From the NCBI RefSeq assembly GCF_030272615.1, contig NC_081408.1:307523950-307587949 (forward strand): DNA of 64,000 nucleotides. The letters run 5' to 3'. Every line of letters begins with the position of its first letter. Position 1 is the stretch's first letter. The notes beneath the pieces were generated by a model that was not told the DNA's origin, made no database searches, and saw only the letters and a program-made list of their open reading frames with translations. The position numbers and the translations under genes are program-made. Shown in pieces: positions 12,543 to 24,539 of this stretch. Origin of the DNA: Cryptomeria japonica (taxonomy: Eukaryota; Streptophyta; Pinopsida; Cupressales; Cupressaceae).

Positions 12543-15500
12543 TCAGAGTCCTGTAACCAATGCTTCGTACTCTGTAATGTTATTGGTACATTGGAAAGTT
12601 ATTCTGTATGACTTTGGAATAGCATCACCTTGAGGGGTGACAAACAAAATGCCTACGCCGGATCCGAACTTGGTGTGGGACCCATCAAAGTATAACTTCC
12701 ATTCATTGGATGGTGTGAGAGCAAAGACTGATTCATCTGGGAAATCAGTCAACATGGGATGATCGTCTGAAATAGGAGCATCTTCCAGTTGATCTGCTAT
12801 GACTTGTCCTTTTATCGCCTTTCGCTCCATATACTCAATGTCAAATTCACTGAGAATCATGACCCATTTTGCTAGGCGACCTGTTAAAGCTGCTCGGCTG
12901 AGCAAATATTTTAAAGGATCAGTTTTGGCAATCAGCAATGTTTGATGGTTGAGCATATAATGTCGGAGCTTTTGTGTTGCAAATACCACTGCTAAGCATG
13001 CCCTTTCAATAGTGGAATAATTTAGCTCATAGCCTACCAGTGTCCGGCTAATATAGTAAATAGCTCTTTCTTTGCCATTCTCATCTTGTTGAGCCAAAAG
13101 AACTCCTAATGCTATTTCAGTTGCAGAGATGTACAATAAGAATGGCTTGCCTTCGATAGGAGGTATTAGGATAGGTGGCGACAACAAATAGTCTTTAAGA
13201 GCTTGAAAGGCTGATTGGCATTGCCCAGTCCATTTAAAAGTGACACCTTTGTGCAATAGATGTTGGAATGGATGACATTTGTCGGCCAACTGAGCTATGA
13301 AGCGATGAATTGACTGGAGCTTTCCTTGCAGACTTCTTAATTGTCGGAGGTTGGAAGGTGGAGGCATATCCATGATTGCTTTGACCTTGGCGGGGTCGAC
13401 CTCAATGCCTCGGTGGGAAACAATATATCTGAGCAATTTTCCAGCTGTAACACCAAAGACACACTTTTTTGGATTGAGCCTGAGTTTGTAGGTCTCCATT
13501 CTGTCAAAGATTGGGCCCAAGATGGCTAGATGACTATCTCTGGTGACAGATTTGCACAACAAGTCATCAACATAATCCTCCATCAAAGTGTGCATGAAAT
13601 CATGAAAAATTGTCATCATTGCTCTTTGATAGGTTGCACCGGCATTTTTGAGACCGAAGGGCATCACATTCCAGCAATAAGTGCCCCAAGCACAGGTGAA
13701 TGCTGTCTTATGCTGATCTTCAGGTGCAATACGGATTTGATTGTAGCCAGAGAAACCATCCATTAGTGAAAGCATTTCATAACCAGCCGTCATGTCCACT
13801 ATGATGTCTATGTTTGGCAATGGAAAATCATCCTTAGGGCATGCTTTATTCAGGTCCCTAAAATCTGTGCAGATGCGGATGCCCCCAGTTACTTTGCTAA
13901 CCGGTACTAGATTTGAAATCCAATCTACGTAATCAATGGGTCTAATGAAGCCCACATCTAGCAATTTTTTCAATTCCACTTTGACCAAAAGAGCCACCTG
14001 AGGATGCATCTTTCTAAGTTTTTGTTTGATGGGTTTAGCACCTGGTTTTAGTGGCAAATGATGAAGGACTAACTCTGGATCGAGGTCAGGCATATCTGCA
14101 TAAGACCACGCAAAGCTGATCTTCTTCTCTAGAAAGAAATTAATAAAATCAATCTTCTCTTGTTTTGACAAGGAGGCTGCAAAGTGAATGACCTTAGGGT
14201 TATCAGGTGTACCCAAATTGATTTCCTCGGTCATCTCTACCAGCAATGTGGATTTGTCCTGAATTGATAGGGGTACATCCACTCTTCCACCTTTGGGCGC
14301 CTCAGAAAGGTTTTCACCCGCAGGTACGTCTTTTATTTTTACTTTTGTATGATCAGAGAGCGCCTTACGGTTTTCACTCAAAGATCTATTCTTTTGATTT
14401 TTTTCTTTTTCTTTTTCTTTTTCTTTTCCATGACTGGAAGAGGGAGTTGACTCCCCAAAATATGTCGTTGAATCCAGGTCAATAGCAAAGCCTACCTTAT
14501 GGTCGCCTTGTGGTATACCTTCCCATAGTCCCAGGAACTCTGCAATTGCTTCATCATTCTGAAAACAGTCCAACATGAGCGGTTCTTGTTGGTCATATTG
14601 GATAAGTTGGGGATATATGAGGGGCATGTCATCATCGATTGTAAGGATAGAGAGGGCTGATATGGTAAAAATGTGAATGTCTGTGGTGTCACTATCTGAA
14701 CTGCTTGTGTCGGATTCGGAGCTGGGATCCCAAAATGACTCGATCCAAGCATGAGGATAGGTTTTAGGAAGAGGAGTTATTTCATGTTTATCCTCCATAG
14801 GCAAGTTATCAGGGTCAATGAAGATATTGTCAAGGGCATAGGAGCTGGAAGAAAAAGAACTCCACTCCCATTCATTAGAATCAGTCTCGGGTTGGGTACC
14901 CTCAGGTGTTATTTCATCGTCAGAATCATGCCCTTTTCGACACGTGGACCTTTTGGTAGATGTGGATCCAATTCGTAATGGTACAAAACCTAACCCTAAA
15001 GTTGGGGGTCGCCTCTCCAATATGATGGGTTCTATCCTTCCATTGTTTTTCAAGCCTAAGCCACTGCAGCCATCATATCCTTTCTTCTGCAGCATAGTAA
15101 ATCCTTTGCCATACAATTCCACTGGCAGCTTGACAGATGGGGTTTTAGTTGGATCTTTATAGAGCCAATCTATGACACCGTCATCTATAGTTTCTTTGTC
15201 AAGTTCTCCCCATCTTGCAAATGTAGTGGGAGGCTGATATTGAATAATGACCTTGGGTTCTTTTTGCAATAGATGCGGTTTTCCATATGATTTTGGAGAC
15301 ATCGGCAAATTCCCAATGAGGAATGTTTGGTCCATTGAATATTCTCCACACCCTTGGTCTTGTATCTTCAGTTTTCCTTTGACAGCCTCCAACAATGCAT
15401 TGGGATCCACATAACTGTCTAATTTGGCTTTTGTATTGACTGGCACTTGTCGTTGAGGAGTATCCTTTAGGGTAGCACAGAACTGGAACGGATTAGGATC

Positions 15501-16631
15501 TCCTGGAATGGTTATCTCAGCTCCATTGTAAGGATATTTCAGACATTGATGATAAGTGGACGGAACTGCTTTCATGGCATGGATCCACGGACAGCCAAGG
15601 ATCATATTATAAGGGAGGTCAAGGTCTAGGACTTGTAGGAAAGTATTTTCTGTCACTGGACCAACTCTGATGGGCAATACAATTATCCCTTTGGATGGGC
15701 GCTCAGCATCATCATAGGCTTTTATTGTTATCCTTTTGGAAGCATCAATGTCATTTTCTGAATATCCAAGGCCAATGACCACTCTTAAGGTGCAGATATT
15801 AAGACCCGCTCCGCCATCTATCAAGACTCGTCGGATTTTGCAATTGTGGACAAAGACTTCTAGGTGCAAAGGGTCATTATGGGGAAGCTTGTCAGGTGAG
15901 ATATCACTATCGAAAAATGCAACACTTCGGGAAATGGCTAAATGTCCAATCCGCGCTTGAAATTGGTCAACATCAATATCTGTTGGGACAGTGGACTCAG
16001 TCAAAGCTTTATCTAGGATTGCACGATGCATGGGAGACATTTTCAACAACTCTAGAATGGATATTTGTGCAGGTGTTTTTCCTAGATGATCCAAAAGATT
16101 ATACTGACTCGCAGGAACTGGTTTGGGAGGAGCTGCGGGAGCTCCTCTCATGACTATTTTGGATCGACGAGTGGTGACCGCACAAGAAGGATCTTGTCCA
16201 TTTATTCTCAAGGTTGAAACATACTCATTTGATGCATGAAAACAATTAATGACATTGTGATAACTGGTATTTGCATAATTGGTCGTTTGAACAGAATTGG
16301 AAGACGACGCTTTACCCTTGTCATGATCAAGCAAAGGAGTTTTGAAAATAGTATGATCAGTATTAGAGGTCGGATGGGTTGGATCTATCTCAATTACTCC
16401 TTGTTCCAATAAATCTTGAATCATATGTTTTAATTGAAAACATGAAGCGGTTTTATGTCCTTTGGACCGATGGTATTCACAGTATGCATTATCATTCCAC
16501 CAATGCGGTTTTACTGTTGGTTCTGCCTTAATATCTGGTATTTTGATAAACTTCGCTTGTATTAATTGCTTCATGACTGATTCGATAGGCTCTCCCAATG
16601 GCGTAAACTGTCGAGGAGGCCCATCCCGCAA
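12543..16631 (-). pseudogene. Gypsy-1 protease, G-patch, RT, RNase H, archaeal RNase H start
   Basis: An uninterrupted 1362-codon stretch. A Cys/His motif (CEYHRSKGHKTASC) lies near residue 55. The aspartic protease (VLIDGGAGLNICTL) is near residue 270, with Asp-Gly-Gly where Asp-Thr/Ser-Gly is usual. A G-patch (KKGYDGCSGLGLKNNGRI) is near residue 510. The RT (KVTGGIRICTDFRDLN, YVDD) runs over roughly residues 860-1080. The Ty3-type RNase H starts near 1165 but reads LYISATE where an Asp is expected. The archaeal-type RNase H starts near 1312 (WKLYFDGS, NNITEYEAL). The TGA at 12543 interrupts that last domain and is explained by CGA-to-TGA. Confidence 0.93.
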
Positions 16632-19220
16632 TCGGAAGGGTTTGCGTTGTTGATTTTGTTGTTGGCCTTGTTGTTGATTACATTGTTGAGCATACTGTTG
16701 TTGAGCATGTTGTTGATATTGTAGTTGTTGAGCATGCGGTTGATATTGCGACTGTTGAGCATGCTGTTGATACTACGGCTGTTGAGCATGCTATTGATAT
16801 TGCGACTGTTGAGTAACATTGTTCCTGGGTGCTTGATTTTGTTCCATAGTCGACATATTAGGAACACTCAACTTCTTGATTGTGAATGGGGGTTGATTTG
16901 CATTCACCACTCTCGCATCAACAACACCATCATTAGTGACGTTCTTGTTCTTATACCAAAATCTGTTCCTATCCCCTGAATAATTTGTGTTGTCATTGTC
17001 CTTATTGAGCTTGATAATTCCTTTAGCTACAAGAGCTGCTTCAATATTCATTCCTTTCTTAATGAGTTTTTCTATAGTACTAGGACTTTTCAATTTTAGC
17101 TCATACATCATTTATGGGACTAGATTTTGGATAAACAGATTCACTTGCTGTTCTTCAGGTATATCGAGAGAAGAATGACTATACAAACTTCGCCATCGTT
17201 GCAAAAAGGTCACTAATGGTTCACCTTGCTTTTGTTTGGTATTGCATAAATCCGACATAGTCACATCACTGTCGATGTTGAACGCGAAATGAGATACAAA
17301 CTTTTGTGCCAGTTTTGACCAAGTCTTTATATTTCCTGGCAGATGAGAATACCAATCCATAGCTTGTCCAGTGAGACTTCGTGCAAATAATCGCATTAAA
17401 TATGTGTCCTCATAGTTTATTTCTGTGCATGCCGCATAAAATGCTCGAATATGATCTTTTGGATTGCCATTCCCTCTATATTTCTCAAAGTTGGGTGCCT
17501 CAAAATGCTTAGGGAATGGAGGCATGTATACACTCTTGTCAAAGGGATTAGGACATAAATCTTGATCTGTATACAACTTCTTTGTTCCTTTAGTTTCTAA
17601 TGCGTCAACTTTTCGTCGCAACATCTCAAGTTGTTGCGCAATTGTATCAGATTGTAGAGGTTCATCATTAATCCCAGTTGGTATTCTTTGTTGATATATC
17701 GCATTTCCGATTGGCTGTTGATACTCCGCAATGGTCATTTTTGGCGTCTCCTGCATATAAAGTTCTTGGTACTTCTCTTGTTGTTGCGGTTGTGCTATGC
17801 CTTGATATTGACTTTGTTGTTGTGCTTCTTGGAGCCTAGGTTGATATTGCAATTGAGTAGGTTGTTGATATTGCATAGGCGCCATTTGCAGTTGTGAAGC
17901 AGGATAACTTGTTTGCCTTGGCACATATTGTGGCACATGTTGTTGGTGTTGACGAATTGGAATTTGTTGACTTTGTGCCAATTGTCATCGCGGTGTATAT
18001 CCAATCATTTTTAAAAAAGCTTGTTTAGATGATTTTCGTTGCTTCTCCTTAGGATGGGGTATAGCACTTGCATTAACTTGCTGTGTTGTTTGTCCAATCC
18101 CTTGTGATGGTTGCAAGTTTGTGTTAACTTGTAATGGTGCTGAAGGCGCTGCAATTTCTTGTCGAATGCGACATTGTTGTTGTTGCACATCATTTGTTTG
18201 CACATTCGATCGTACCTTCTGCGTACTACTCAATTGTTGCAACAATTGCTGATGGTGCAAACCACTATCTATAGCTCTTTGTGTAGCCATTATCAAAGGA
18301 TCTATCGCAATAGTGTTTGACAAAGATACATAAGAACTTTGTGGAATCATGGAATTGCTTTGGACATTATTGACATTAGGCATTCCAGTTGTGAAACTTT
18401 CTTGTATTTTAGATGTTGATCCAATTTTATGCATATGAGGAACCACTTCTTGTTGAGGAACCACTGTCGATATTTGCATGGTCTTCATTTGATCTTGTAT
18501 TACAGGTGTTGTATTGAATAATGGATTATGTATCGTCTCAAATGATGACTTTTGAGGAATAGTCACTGTCAATTCCTTTGAAGCGCGTTTACTCATCAAG
18601 GTAGGTTGAGTTGCTTGTTGCACAATTTCTTCATTGGGATGTGAAGAGAAACTTAATGGCTCACTGCCTTGTTGTGTTTGCACATTAATTGGTTCATTTA
18701 AGGAAGCCATATTACCCATCATGTGAAGATACTTTTGAGGACACATTTTAAAGACTTTGCCCAGGAACTTATCCATCCTTTTTATTACCTTGGGATCTTG
18801 AAGGAACATGTCGTCCTCATCAGAAGCATCAGAATTAGATGAAGAATCTGGTTGGACATTTGGATTCGTTTCTTGTTGAATACCTTGGTCTGAACCGAAT
18901 CCTTGTGAAAGAGTTTGGTCTTCATACAATGTTTGAGTTCGAATATCATGTTGCAAATTTGGTTGATCCCAATTAAAAGGTGCACTTCCTCTTGGAGTTG
19001 GTGGAACACTCCCATGTCCTGGTTTCATGGGTACAAATACTGGTTCATATAATGGAGGTGGTCCAAGTTGAACCGTTCCATATGGTTGTAGAGATGTGTT
19101 TAATGAACCTTCAACTTGCACTGTTTGACTAGTTTGAAACTGCGAATTTACTATGTTATCCATGGATTGATACATTGGTTCACTCATCTTCTTAGATCTT
19201 GATCTTGTCTCAACAGGCAT
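16632..19220 (-). pseudogene. Gypsy-1 gag region
   Basis: It starts at ATG 19220 (MPVETRSRSKK). The first 410 codons are low-complexity and rich in Gln, Ser and Pro. A retrotransposon gag (capsid) domain follows at about 17110-17530 (HIRAFYAACTEIN, RLFARSLTGQAMDWYSHL, FLQRWRSL). A Gln-rich repeat (HAQQ/QYQ units) at 16640-16790 links to pol. In-frame stops: TGA 17982-17984 (from TGG), TAA 17112-17114 (from CAA), and two TAGs at about 16770-16790 in the QYQ repeat (from CAG or CAA). There is no frameshift, so gag and pol were one polyprotein of about 2757 codons. Confidence 0.9.
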
Positions 19221-21250
19221 GTCACTTATGCAAATGCAATTTTTTTTTTGGAATTTTTCAAGGACAATATATGATATGCAACTAAATGCAAACTAAATAT
19301 ATGAAAATGCAATCTATGTTTTTGGTTGTTTTGAAGATTTTAACAAACTTTTGAAATGCAAATCTAAGAGATGGACCCTTAGGAAATTGAAATGATGTCT
19401 AGACCTCAAAGGACAAAAGGACTTAATGGACAAAGGAAAAAATGACAATGTCTCCCCTATATGCTTGGATACTAAGCTAGGTTTGACGGAATGATATTGA
19501 TGACAAAAGGACAAAAGATTTGATAAGGTCTAGACTTCTTAACAATGACTTAAGGTTTATCAAAGATTTGGATTGCTCAAGTATGACAAGACCTAGGTTT
19601 GACACTATATGCAAAAGGACAATTAATATGCAAATGATCTTAATATGATATGACAATGACTTAGGCTTAATGAAGAGACTTAGGGTATGGAAATATGAAT
19701 GTATGACAATGGTATGACTTTAATGCAAGAGGACATATGCAAGTGGATGACTCTTATTGATATGCAAAAGAGTATGACTTAGGTGAAACAGAACCTTGGT
19801 ACTTGACAATGAATTTGCAAAATGCAACCTAGGATGAACCTAAATGCAAGTGACATGAATGTTAAGACAAGATTTGGAACAATGTTGGATCATCATGTTT
19901 GAAGATGTGCTTTGAACCTTGTCGAATGTTTGTTGGATGAATGTGTTTTGCTTTTGAAATAGGATAACATTCAACTTTTGACAATCAAAGAATACAAGAT
20001 ATTTCAACTTAGACTCAAGACAATCATGCTCATTTCCACATTCCCTAGGGTAGGCAAAGACATTAGGTACTTGAGAGGTAGACTCATTATGGGATTCAAG
20101 GAGAATACATAGATGCTTGACCCCACGGGCTCTCCTCCACGGCACTCACTTCTCAGGGCAGCCAAGCATCAGTCCCCATGGAAATCTCCCCATGGTGAAC
20201 TTAGTATCTCTTCCAAGTATTCGAATTTGTCCTTCTCAAGCAACTAGAAGGGTTTTTGGCCTCTAAAAACAAGGTATGTAGTAAGGATTTCTGTTAAGCA
20301 TTACTCCTTGATGTCATGCAAGCATGATTGAGACATTAAGCCCATCAAGATACCAAACAAATGTAGTCGCGCAAGCGCGATTTAGACCAAGAGGCCCTAC
20401 TTAGATGTTGATATGAGAAAGAGTTCAAGGGTCATCACTTCCCAAGTAACTGCAATTCCCACGTAACACTTCCTTCAAAGCTTTCGCTCATCGGGTATTT
20501 TTTTATAGTGAGTTAGAATGACAAGGAATTCTAGCCGTACTCACTTTGGGTTGTTCCCTTCACACGATTATCACTTGCTTGCAAAAGCAAAGTGGTCGGG
20601 AAGGCAGGCCCTCTAATGGAGACATTCAATCAACAACACAAGCATGGTATCGAAGATCTGGATTTCTGATCACCTTAAGAAGGATGAGAGCATACTCTCC
20701 TACTCCAATGTCATACTTAACAATCAAAGCAAACAAAGGTTCATTTCCACCTATTTATAAATCACTAAGTGCCTAATTAAAAATCTCAAACACACAATTT
20801 GGTTGTTTCTCCAAGGCAACCTACAAAACACATGTCAGAAGTTTGATTTGTTGTCTTTGACCATCGAATCTGCATAGCACATGTTAGTAGTTTGATTTGT
20901 AGTCTTTGTCATGTGTATGCCAAGATCCTGCACAAATAATTAGTACCAAAATCCAAAGCATAGAAAACAGAATGCAAAAACACCAAAGATTTCATGTAAA
21001 AACTGCATTTTTTCACCTCTGATCTGGACTTTACACAGGCGCAGAAGTTAGGACACAAGCGCAAGATGTGTAACACAAGCGCAGAATGTTTCAACACAAG
21101 TGAAAGATGTTTCAACACAGGCACAAAATGCTTCACACAGGCGCAGGAGTGTCCAGAATGCACTGCATGGCCCTGTCTTTGAGTTTTTGACCTGCAAATC
21201 AACTTAGAAGCACTCCAAAACACAGTAAGATGGTTAGAAGGTTAGTATTT
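19221..21250 (-). other. Gypsy-1 5' leader, non-coding
   Basis: About 2 kb lies between the primer-binding site and the gag start. I see no coding potential. The half nearest gag (19250-19860) is rich in ATGCAA and GACAA words. A six-unit minisatellite lies near the primer-binding site at 21033-21154. Confidence 0.75.
21033..21154. repeat. Six-unit 20-21-bp tandem repeat in gypsy-1 leader
   Basis: Six consecutive units begin ACACAGGCG, ACACAAGCG, ACACAAGCG, ACACAAGTG, ACACAGGCA and ACACAGGCG, each 20-21 bases and sharing a GCGCAGAATGTTTCA-like body. It lies about 100 bases inside the primer-binding site. Confidence 0.85.
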
Positions 21251-21265
21251 ACGTCGGGTTCACCA
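21251..21265 (-). promoter_or_regulatory. Gypsy-1 putative primer-binding site
   Basis: On the - strand TGGTGAACCCGACGT begins five bases after the LTR end. TGG complements the CCA tail of any tRNA, and GGGTTCACCA-type 3' ends occur in tRNAs. I cannot say which tRNA. Confidence 0.65.
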
Positions 21266-21270
21266 GTTAA

Positions 21271-22880
21271 TGTAGCATCGGAATTAGGAATCATCACAAG
21301 ATAGGTAAATCAATCACAAACACAAGACATGATAACTCAATCAAAAGAACTCTCATTGAAATGAACCTAATTCCAAAGCACATTCAATAGAGGCACAAAA
21401 ACAAAGCATTTAAAAGAAAATGTCATGCAAACCATATAACAATTCGGATGCTTCTTCCATGCGGCTCCATTTTTGTTCTTTCCTCTTCAATGGGTTTGTG
21501 GATCTCACCTACAAGTGCTCACACAATTGAAAGCAAAAAGCTCAAGAGTACTAGAAATGAAAGTTCGGTAGTTTGATAGAAATTCGGGATTCATGAAGGA
21601 TTTGATTGAAGAAAATTATCCAATTTATAGAAGAATTGGATAAATGACAAGATTGGCATGATGCAATTCAAATGGAAATTGCAAATCAATATGACAAATT
21701 ATGACAAATTATGCACTTTCCATGCACAATTTAATTGATTGATAATTGATGACAAATTATGACACATTCTATGTCAAAATTGATTGATTATCAATTATGA
21801 CAATTTCATGACAAATTGAAATGTCACTCCCATAGAATTAAGAGATGAAATAGGAGGGAAAAGAATTAGAAATTTGAAAAATAGGAAATTGAAATTGATG
21901 ACAAATTAGGAATTAGAAATTGATAGAAATTAGAATTTAGGAATTAGTGAATTAATTAATAATTTTTCATTTATTAATCAATTCACAAAGAGGAATAATT
22001 AGCCAATTAAATAAAGATCTAATTGTAATAAGAAGACCTAGGATAAATAAATAAATTATTTAATCCTAGAGGAAGAAATGACACATTAGGTTAAATGACT
22101 AAATCATAAAACCCTAGAAGACGAATTAGAAATGCGAAAATGACAATTAGGTCTTGATTAAAGATAATTAATGTCATGATTCTGAATTGATAAATGACCA
22201 ATGCGAAAAAATGATTTGATTGATAGATGCGCCAATTGACGAGGAACAATGACAAATTGATCCAAATTGACATAATTGAGACAGACAATGATTGATAGCG
22301 AAATGATCGCAAAATGACAAGATCGACAAGAGGACAAGAATCGATGACAAATAGATTGCAAAACGACAAGATTGAAAATGACCACGATCGATGACAAATT
22401 GATCGTTAAATAACAAAATTGAACATGACAACGATTGATGACAAATCGATCACGTGATGACAAGACTGAAAAGAGGACAAAACCCTAATTAGGATTGACG
22501 ATGTCCAAAATGATGACATTGATGATACGATTGATAAGATTAACAGGATTGATGATAAGATTGATAAGATTGATAGGATTGACAGGAGGACAAAACCCTA
22601 ATTAGGATTGACAATGTCCAAAATGATGAAAAATGAATACACACATTGATGCGACAGGATAAAATTTATCAAAATCATGATTGGATAATGTTATCAACAA
22701 GACCAAATTCGAAGACGAGATGATTGAAGAATGTAGAAGAATGACTCAATGTTCGCAAATGATAAAGACCAAGTGCGTGACATAGGAGAAATGTTAATGC
22801 GACGCAAAAACCTAAAATGAGGCAATGCGCAAATGTTAAAATATGACCTCGCAAGCGTTGACCATTTTTGGGTGTCTACA
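21271..22880 (-). repeat. 5' LTR of gypsy-1
   Basis: Partner of 6970-8579. On the - strand it begins TGTAGACACC and ends GCTACA. The differences from the other LTR that I noticed are mostly transitions. Confidence 0.95.
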
Positions 22881-22885
22881 ATAAA
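22881..22885. repeat. Right target-site duplication of gypsy-1 (ATAAA)
   Basis: Second copy of the five-base duplication; see 6965-6969. Copia-1 LTR sequence resumes directly after it. Confidence 0.9.
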
Positions 22886-23484
22886 TATACAAGCTCGAAA
22901 CAGAAATGATTGATGCTTGAAGACAAGAAGGAGAGTAAAGAAAGATTAAGTGCAAAGAAGGATCATTTTGTCTTAGAATTTATTCTAAGAAAGTTGCATA
23001 GTGAGTAAGCAAGAAAACCAGTGAGAGGGTCTAACCGACAGTGATTGAGTACCGGTATAACTCTAGCAGGTCCAACAGTTAAACAAACCGATGAGGTATG
23101 GTAGAAAAAGATAGCATCCAAGTGTGACATAGTAAGTTGTGAGACTATGAGTGAGTGAGAGAGAGAGAGAGAGAGAGGAGAGGCAAAGAATCAGAGAGAG
23201 TGATCTCACAACTGGTAGTATGAGATGTTGTGGAGAAGAAAATACTGTCAACCGACAGTAAGTTATTTGATCAAGAGTTGTAGAATTCATTTGCAACTAG
23301 AAGCCATCACTATATCGAAATTGTATTTTCAATATAGATCACCAAGTTGGAGCTTGGTGTAGGGGTTGGTGATCCTTGGGTTGGTTCCCTAAATTAGTAG
23401 GGGTTGGTGCTCCTTGGGTTGGTGCCCTAAATATTTATAATTCATTATTTTACTTGTGAGGTTGGATTGGAGCAGTAGTCTCCA
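22886..23484 (+). repeat. 3' LTR of copia-1, right portion, truncated
   Basis: From 22984 on it aligns with window bases 1-490. It contains the same GA microsatellite (23154-23178) and the GGGTTGGTGC duplication. The match ends at GTAGTCTCCA (23484), where the 5' LTR still has about 220 bases to go. The next base belongs to the LARD-2 LTR. Confidence 0.88.
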
Positions 23485-24294
23485 ACATATAAACCAGTAA
23501 ACAAATAAACATATAACTTGAAGAAAATGAACCATCCACATGAATTAACACCATAACACACATAATTTATATGTGGAAAACCTCAAAGAGGAAAAACCAT
23601 GGTGGGATTTGTGACCTACAATATCAATTCACTTGCCATATGAAAGATATTACATATAATGGGGGCCTACACATGCAGGAAGGCACACTGCCTAGAGCAC
23701 ACTACTCATAACTAAAGAGTCTCACTAACTACAAGCTTCTGCTGAAGTAAAACAATGAAAGTGAACTCACAAAAATGCATCTGCTATGTCAAAGAGATTT
23801 TCGGTTATAGCTCTTCTTTGTACCGGTTCATAAACCCTTAACATTACTACCGGTATCACCTTCCCTCCAAGAATGTCTAACAAGACATTTACAGATCATT
23901 GCATGATACAAAATTCACATACAAATGCCACAATCCTCATTTACAAGTTCTATCCTCAAATAACAATTGCTTATCCATCACATTTTTATAATGACCTAAC
24001 ACATTGACCTATATACCCATTCAAACAATATGCCTTATGTCGGCTTACAATACATTACAAGAGATATGCAATCTCAGTCTTATACAATAATTACAAAATG
24101 ATTTTCTAAATAAATCTTCCTTGATGTCGGCTTCCCTGAAGTGTTGGATGTCGGTGTTGGTGCCAGTATAGCCCTGAATGCTCCAAAGCTGGTGTCTGCC
24201 AGTAAATTCCTCCTAATGCCGGTAAATGACTCCCATCAAAACTTGTTGCCATCAATGACAATAAAATAAATCCAACGAGTGTAAATTGTCAACA
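23485..24294 (-). repeat. 3' LTR of LARD-2, truncated
   Basis: It aligns with 29309-30121 of the other LTR. The first roughly 82 bases of the + strand copy, including the terminal TGTTGGG, are missing at the junction with copia-1. The internal side ends GTCAACA at 24294, next to the purine tract. Confidence 0.85.
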
Positions 24295-24312
24295 ATCTTC
24301 CCCTTTGGCATT
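24295..24312 (-). promoter_or_regulatory. LARD-2 polypurine tract
   Basis: On the - strand GCCAAAGGGGAAGAT directly precedes the LTR start TGTTGACAATTT. The roughly 230 bases between this tract and the end of ORF-B hold nothing else recognisable. Confidence 0.8.
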
Positions 24313-24539
24313 GATGGCAACACTCATGTGAAAAATGGATTCCCTATCGATTCAACTGAAATATGCTCCCTATGAGCAATACACTCCTTCTAATATTCTG
24401 ATATCCTTCCCATGTGTTTATGTCTAATATTTTTCTAATATTTTTCACATATATACACTCCCCCTTTGGCATCAATGCTAAATATCTGTGAAAGAATTGA
24501 AATAATTCAGAACAAAAGAATGAATAAATACTATTTATT

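Larger units (their letters stand above)
6970..22880 (-). mobile_element. Gypsy-1: complete Tat-type Ty3/gypsy element
   Basis: The element has two 1610-bp LTRs (6970-8579 and 21271-22880) with TG...CA ends, an ATAAA duplication, a purine tract beside the 3' LTR, a primer-binding site beside the 5' LTR, and one long gag-pol frame from 19220 to 10947 on the - strand. RT precedes integrase (Ty3 order). A second, archaeal-type RNase H follows the normal one and there is no chromodomain, which places it in the plant Tat group. I count about 19 differences between the LTRs by eye (about 1.2%), so it is a fairly recent insertion. Confidence 0.95.
1..23484 (+). mobile_element. Copia-1: Ty1/copia LTR retrotransposon, interrupted
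   Basis: The order of parts is 5' LTR end, initiator-Met-type primer-binding site, gag, protease, integrase, RT, RNase H, purine tract, 3' LTR. Integrase before RT defines Ty1/copia. The 5' LTR runs off the left window edge. The 3' LTR is split by gypsy-1 (6970-22880) and then cut at 23484, where it joins LARD-2. Adding the pieces gives an LTR of about 1.6 kb. LTR ends are TGTTG and CAACA. No target duplication can be read because the left end is outside and the right end is deleted. Confidence 0.9.

Noticed and set aside
16725-16979. Leu-rich repeat-like + strand frame
   Set aside because: It is the complement of the Gln-rich repeat in gypsy-1 gag.
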